Position numbers and translations under genes: made by a program. Shown here in pieces: positions 5,843 to 6,629 of a stretch of DNA of 6,629 nt. The notes under the pieces are model-generated. The model did no database searches, had not been told where the DNA came from, and was given only the letters and a program-made list of their open reading frames with translations. This stretch comes from JBCBEX01 sp039177895 (GTDB lineage Bacteria; Bacteroidota; Rhodothermia; Rhodothermales; Rubricoccaceae), in the NCBI GenBank assembly GCA_039177895.1, contig JBCDFO010000273.1, positions 1 to 6,629 of the forward strand. Direction: 5' to 3'. Every line of letters begins with the position of its first letter. Position 1 is the stretch's first letter.

Positions 5843-6629
5843 CTAGCCGTCACTCGTCGGGGGCGGGGCCGCTTCCGCTGCACGTGGCGGAACAGGTTGC
5901 ACGCCAAACCGCAGCGTGTCCATGGCGGTCTCCCAGCGGGGACGCACCCGCTCCGTGGCCTCGACCAAGTCGAGTGGCTCGGGCGCCTCGTACGGCGCCA
6001 GCCGCCCGCCCGTCCAGTCCCCGTCGCCGTTGACGTCCACGATGAGGCGTAGCCGATACGAGCCTTCCGGAAGCTGGTCGAACCGGAAGGTGCCGTCTGC
6101 CGCTGCTATCGTCACCGCGAGGCGTTCGCTCGCGTCCTCGGTGTAGAGCTCCACCAGCAGCGGCGCCGTAGCGTGCGAGGTGTCTCGCACGACGGTGCCT
6201 GTGAGCTCGCCCAGGTCAGACGCTGTGGGGATCGAGAACCGCATCGTCCGGACGGAGTCGGCCCACGGCGCGCTGATCGAGACGGAGCCGGACTCGGGGA
6301 GGCTGCCAGTGCGGTACGACACGCCATCGGGGCCGATGTCGGTAAGCGCGAGCGTGACCGGGTTGAACTGGAGGCGCGCTGGCAACGTCGAGTCGGGTGG
6401 GCGCGTGAAGCGGAGTCCCGGTCGCTGGTCGGGGCGCAGCGTGCGAAGCGTGTCGCCCTCGACGCCGGGCGGAAGAAACGCTGCGACACGGGCCTGGACG
6501 GTGTCGGGGGCGCTGCTGGGCGTGAAGACAGAGCCGCCCTGTCCGGGATTCCCGGTGGAGTCCACAACGGCCGCCGAGTCGAGGAGCGTGACGCGATGCG
6601 GGCGTGCCGAGCGCGGGTCGGTGACGAGC
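5843..6629 (-). CDS. Ig-like / beta-sandwich surface protein, C-terminal part; 5' end outside window
   Basis: The minus-strand frame is open to the right edge and shows 261 residues ending at TAG (5843-5845). A GTG at 6565-6563 could start a shorter frame, but the frame continues upstream as LVTDPRSARPHRVTLLDSAA..., so I treat the gene as cut by the window. The clearest domain lies at about 6000-6206: LTGTVV, then TAPLLVELYTED, DGTFRFDQLPEGSYRLRLIV and DVNGDGDW (6014-6037). The 'G.v.....v.l......DG.f.f..lp.G.Y.l' pattern is that of a carboxypeptidase-regulatory-like/SpaA-type beta-sandwich. The DxNxDGxW tail resembles a Ca-binding-type loop found at the end of Bacteroidota 'Ig-like domain-containing' (Big_5) proteins; the N-terminal Ig-like domain would lie outside the window. 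The last residues are Ala/Pro-rich (PPRAAEAAPPPTSDG). A role as a cell-surface or secreted structural protein is inference. Confidence 0.68.
   Translation of the reverse strand, partial: LVTDPRSARPHRVTLLDSAAVVDSTGNPGQGGSVFTPSSAPDTVQARVAAFLPPGVEGDTLRTLRPDQRPGLRFTRPPDSTLPARLQFNPVTLALTDIGPDGVSYRTGSLPESGSVSISAPWADSVRTMRFSIPTASDLGELTGTVVRDTSHATAPLLVELYTEDASERLAVTIAAADGTFRFDQLPEGSYRLRLIVDVNGDGDWTGGRLAPYEAPEPLDLVEATERVRPRWETAMDTLRFGVQPVPPRAAEAAPPPTSDG

Noticed and set aside
5873..5892. Inverted repeat TTCCGC...GCGGAA around a CACGTG core
   Set aside because: A 6-bp stem inside the minus-strand coding sequence with no T-run on either side; likely chance in GC-rich coding DNA.
1..6629. Mobile element, CRISPR array, tRNA or rRNA, defence or toxin-antitoxin system
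   Set aside because: No transposase or integrase motifs, no regularly spaced repeats, no cloverleaf or rRNA-like stretch, and no nuclease, helicase or small toxin/antitoxin pair were seen on either strand.

Overview
The window is GC-rich (by eye about 65%) and reads as chromosomal DNA from a high-GC member of the Bacteroidota, most likely the Rhodothermia side (Salinibacter/Rubricoccus-like). The reasons are a single-domain glycogen/starch synthase next to a DUF4270-type lipoprotein, an outer-membrane barrel ending in a Bacteroidota-style NFGERWF..R tail, a secreted TPR protein of a Bacteroidota type, and no Shine-Dalgarno sequence before any start. The taxonomic call is inference from gene content and composition.

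Layout, left to right. 1-384 (+): the C-terminal part of a glycogen/starch synthase-like protein, cut by the left edge and followed by a good hairpin terminator (413-442). 443-635: non-coding, no convincing promoter seen. 636-1868 (+): a DUF4270-type lipoprotein. 1904-3223 (+), 35 bases later: an outer-membrane beta-barrel protein. 3353-4678 (+), after a 129-base gap: a secreted TPR protein. 4702-4737: a strong intrinsic terminator. About 4748-5836 (+): a second secreted protein whose C-terminal ~196 residues are a diverged copy of the preceding TPR protein, while its N-terminal half is different (acidic/Asp-Leu repeat, proline-rich stretch, five cysteines including CPSC). 5843-6629 (-): the C-terminal part of a surface or secreted beta-sandwich (Ig-like/carboxypeptidase-regulatory-like) protein, convergent with the second TPR gene across 6 bases and cut by the right edge.

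How they fit together. Apart from the synthase, every product carries an export signal or looks like an extracytoplasmic domain, so this is a cell-envelope gene cluster. The lipoprotein and barrel genes are spaced like an operon; the barrel and TPR genes may be one too, but the 129-base gap leaves room for a separate promoter. The most notable point is the partial tandem duplication: two adjacent proteins share a conserved C-terminal half, including an equally spaced cysteine pair that ends exactly at the C-terminus, but have unrelated N-terminal halves, with a terminator between them whose loop contains the ATG that a longest-ORF caller would choose. I see no defence system, mobile element, CRISPR array, tRNA or rRNA.
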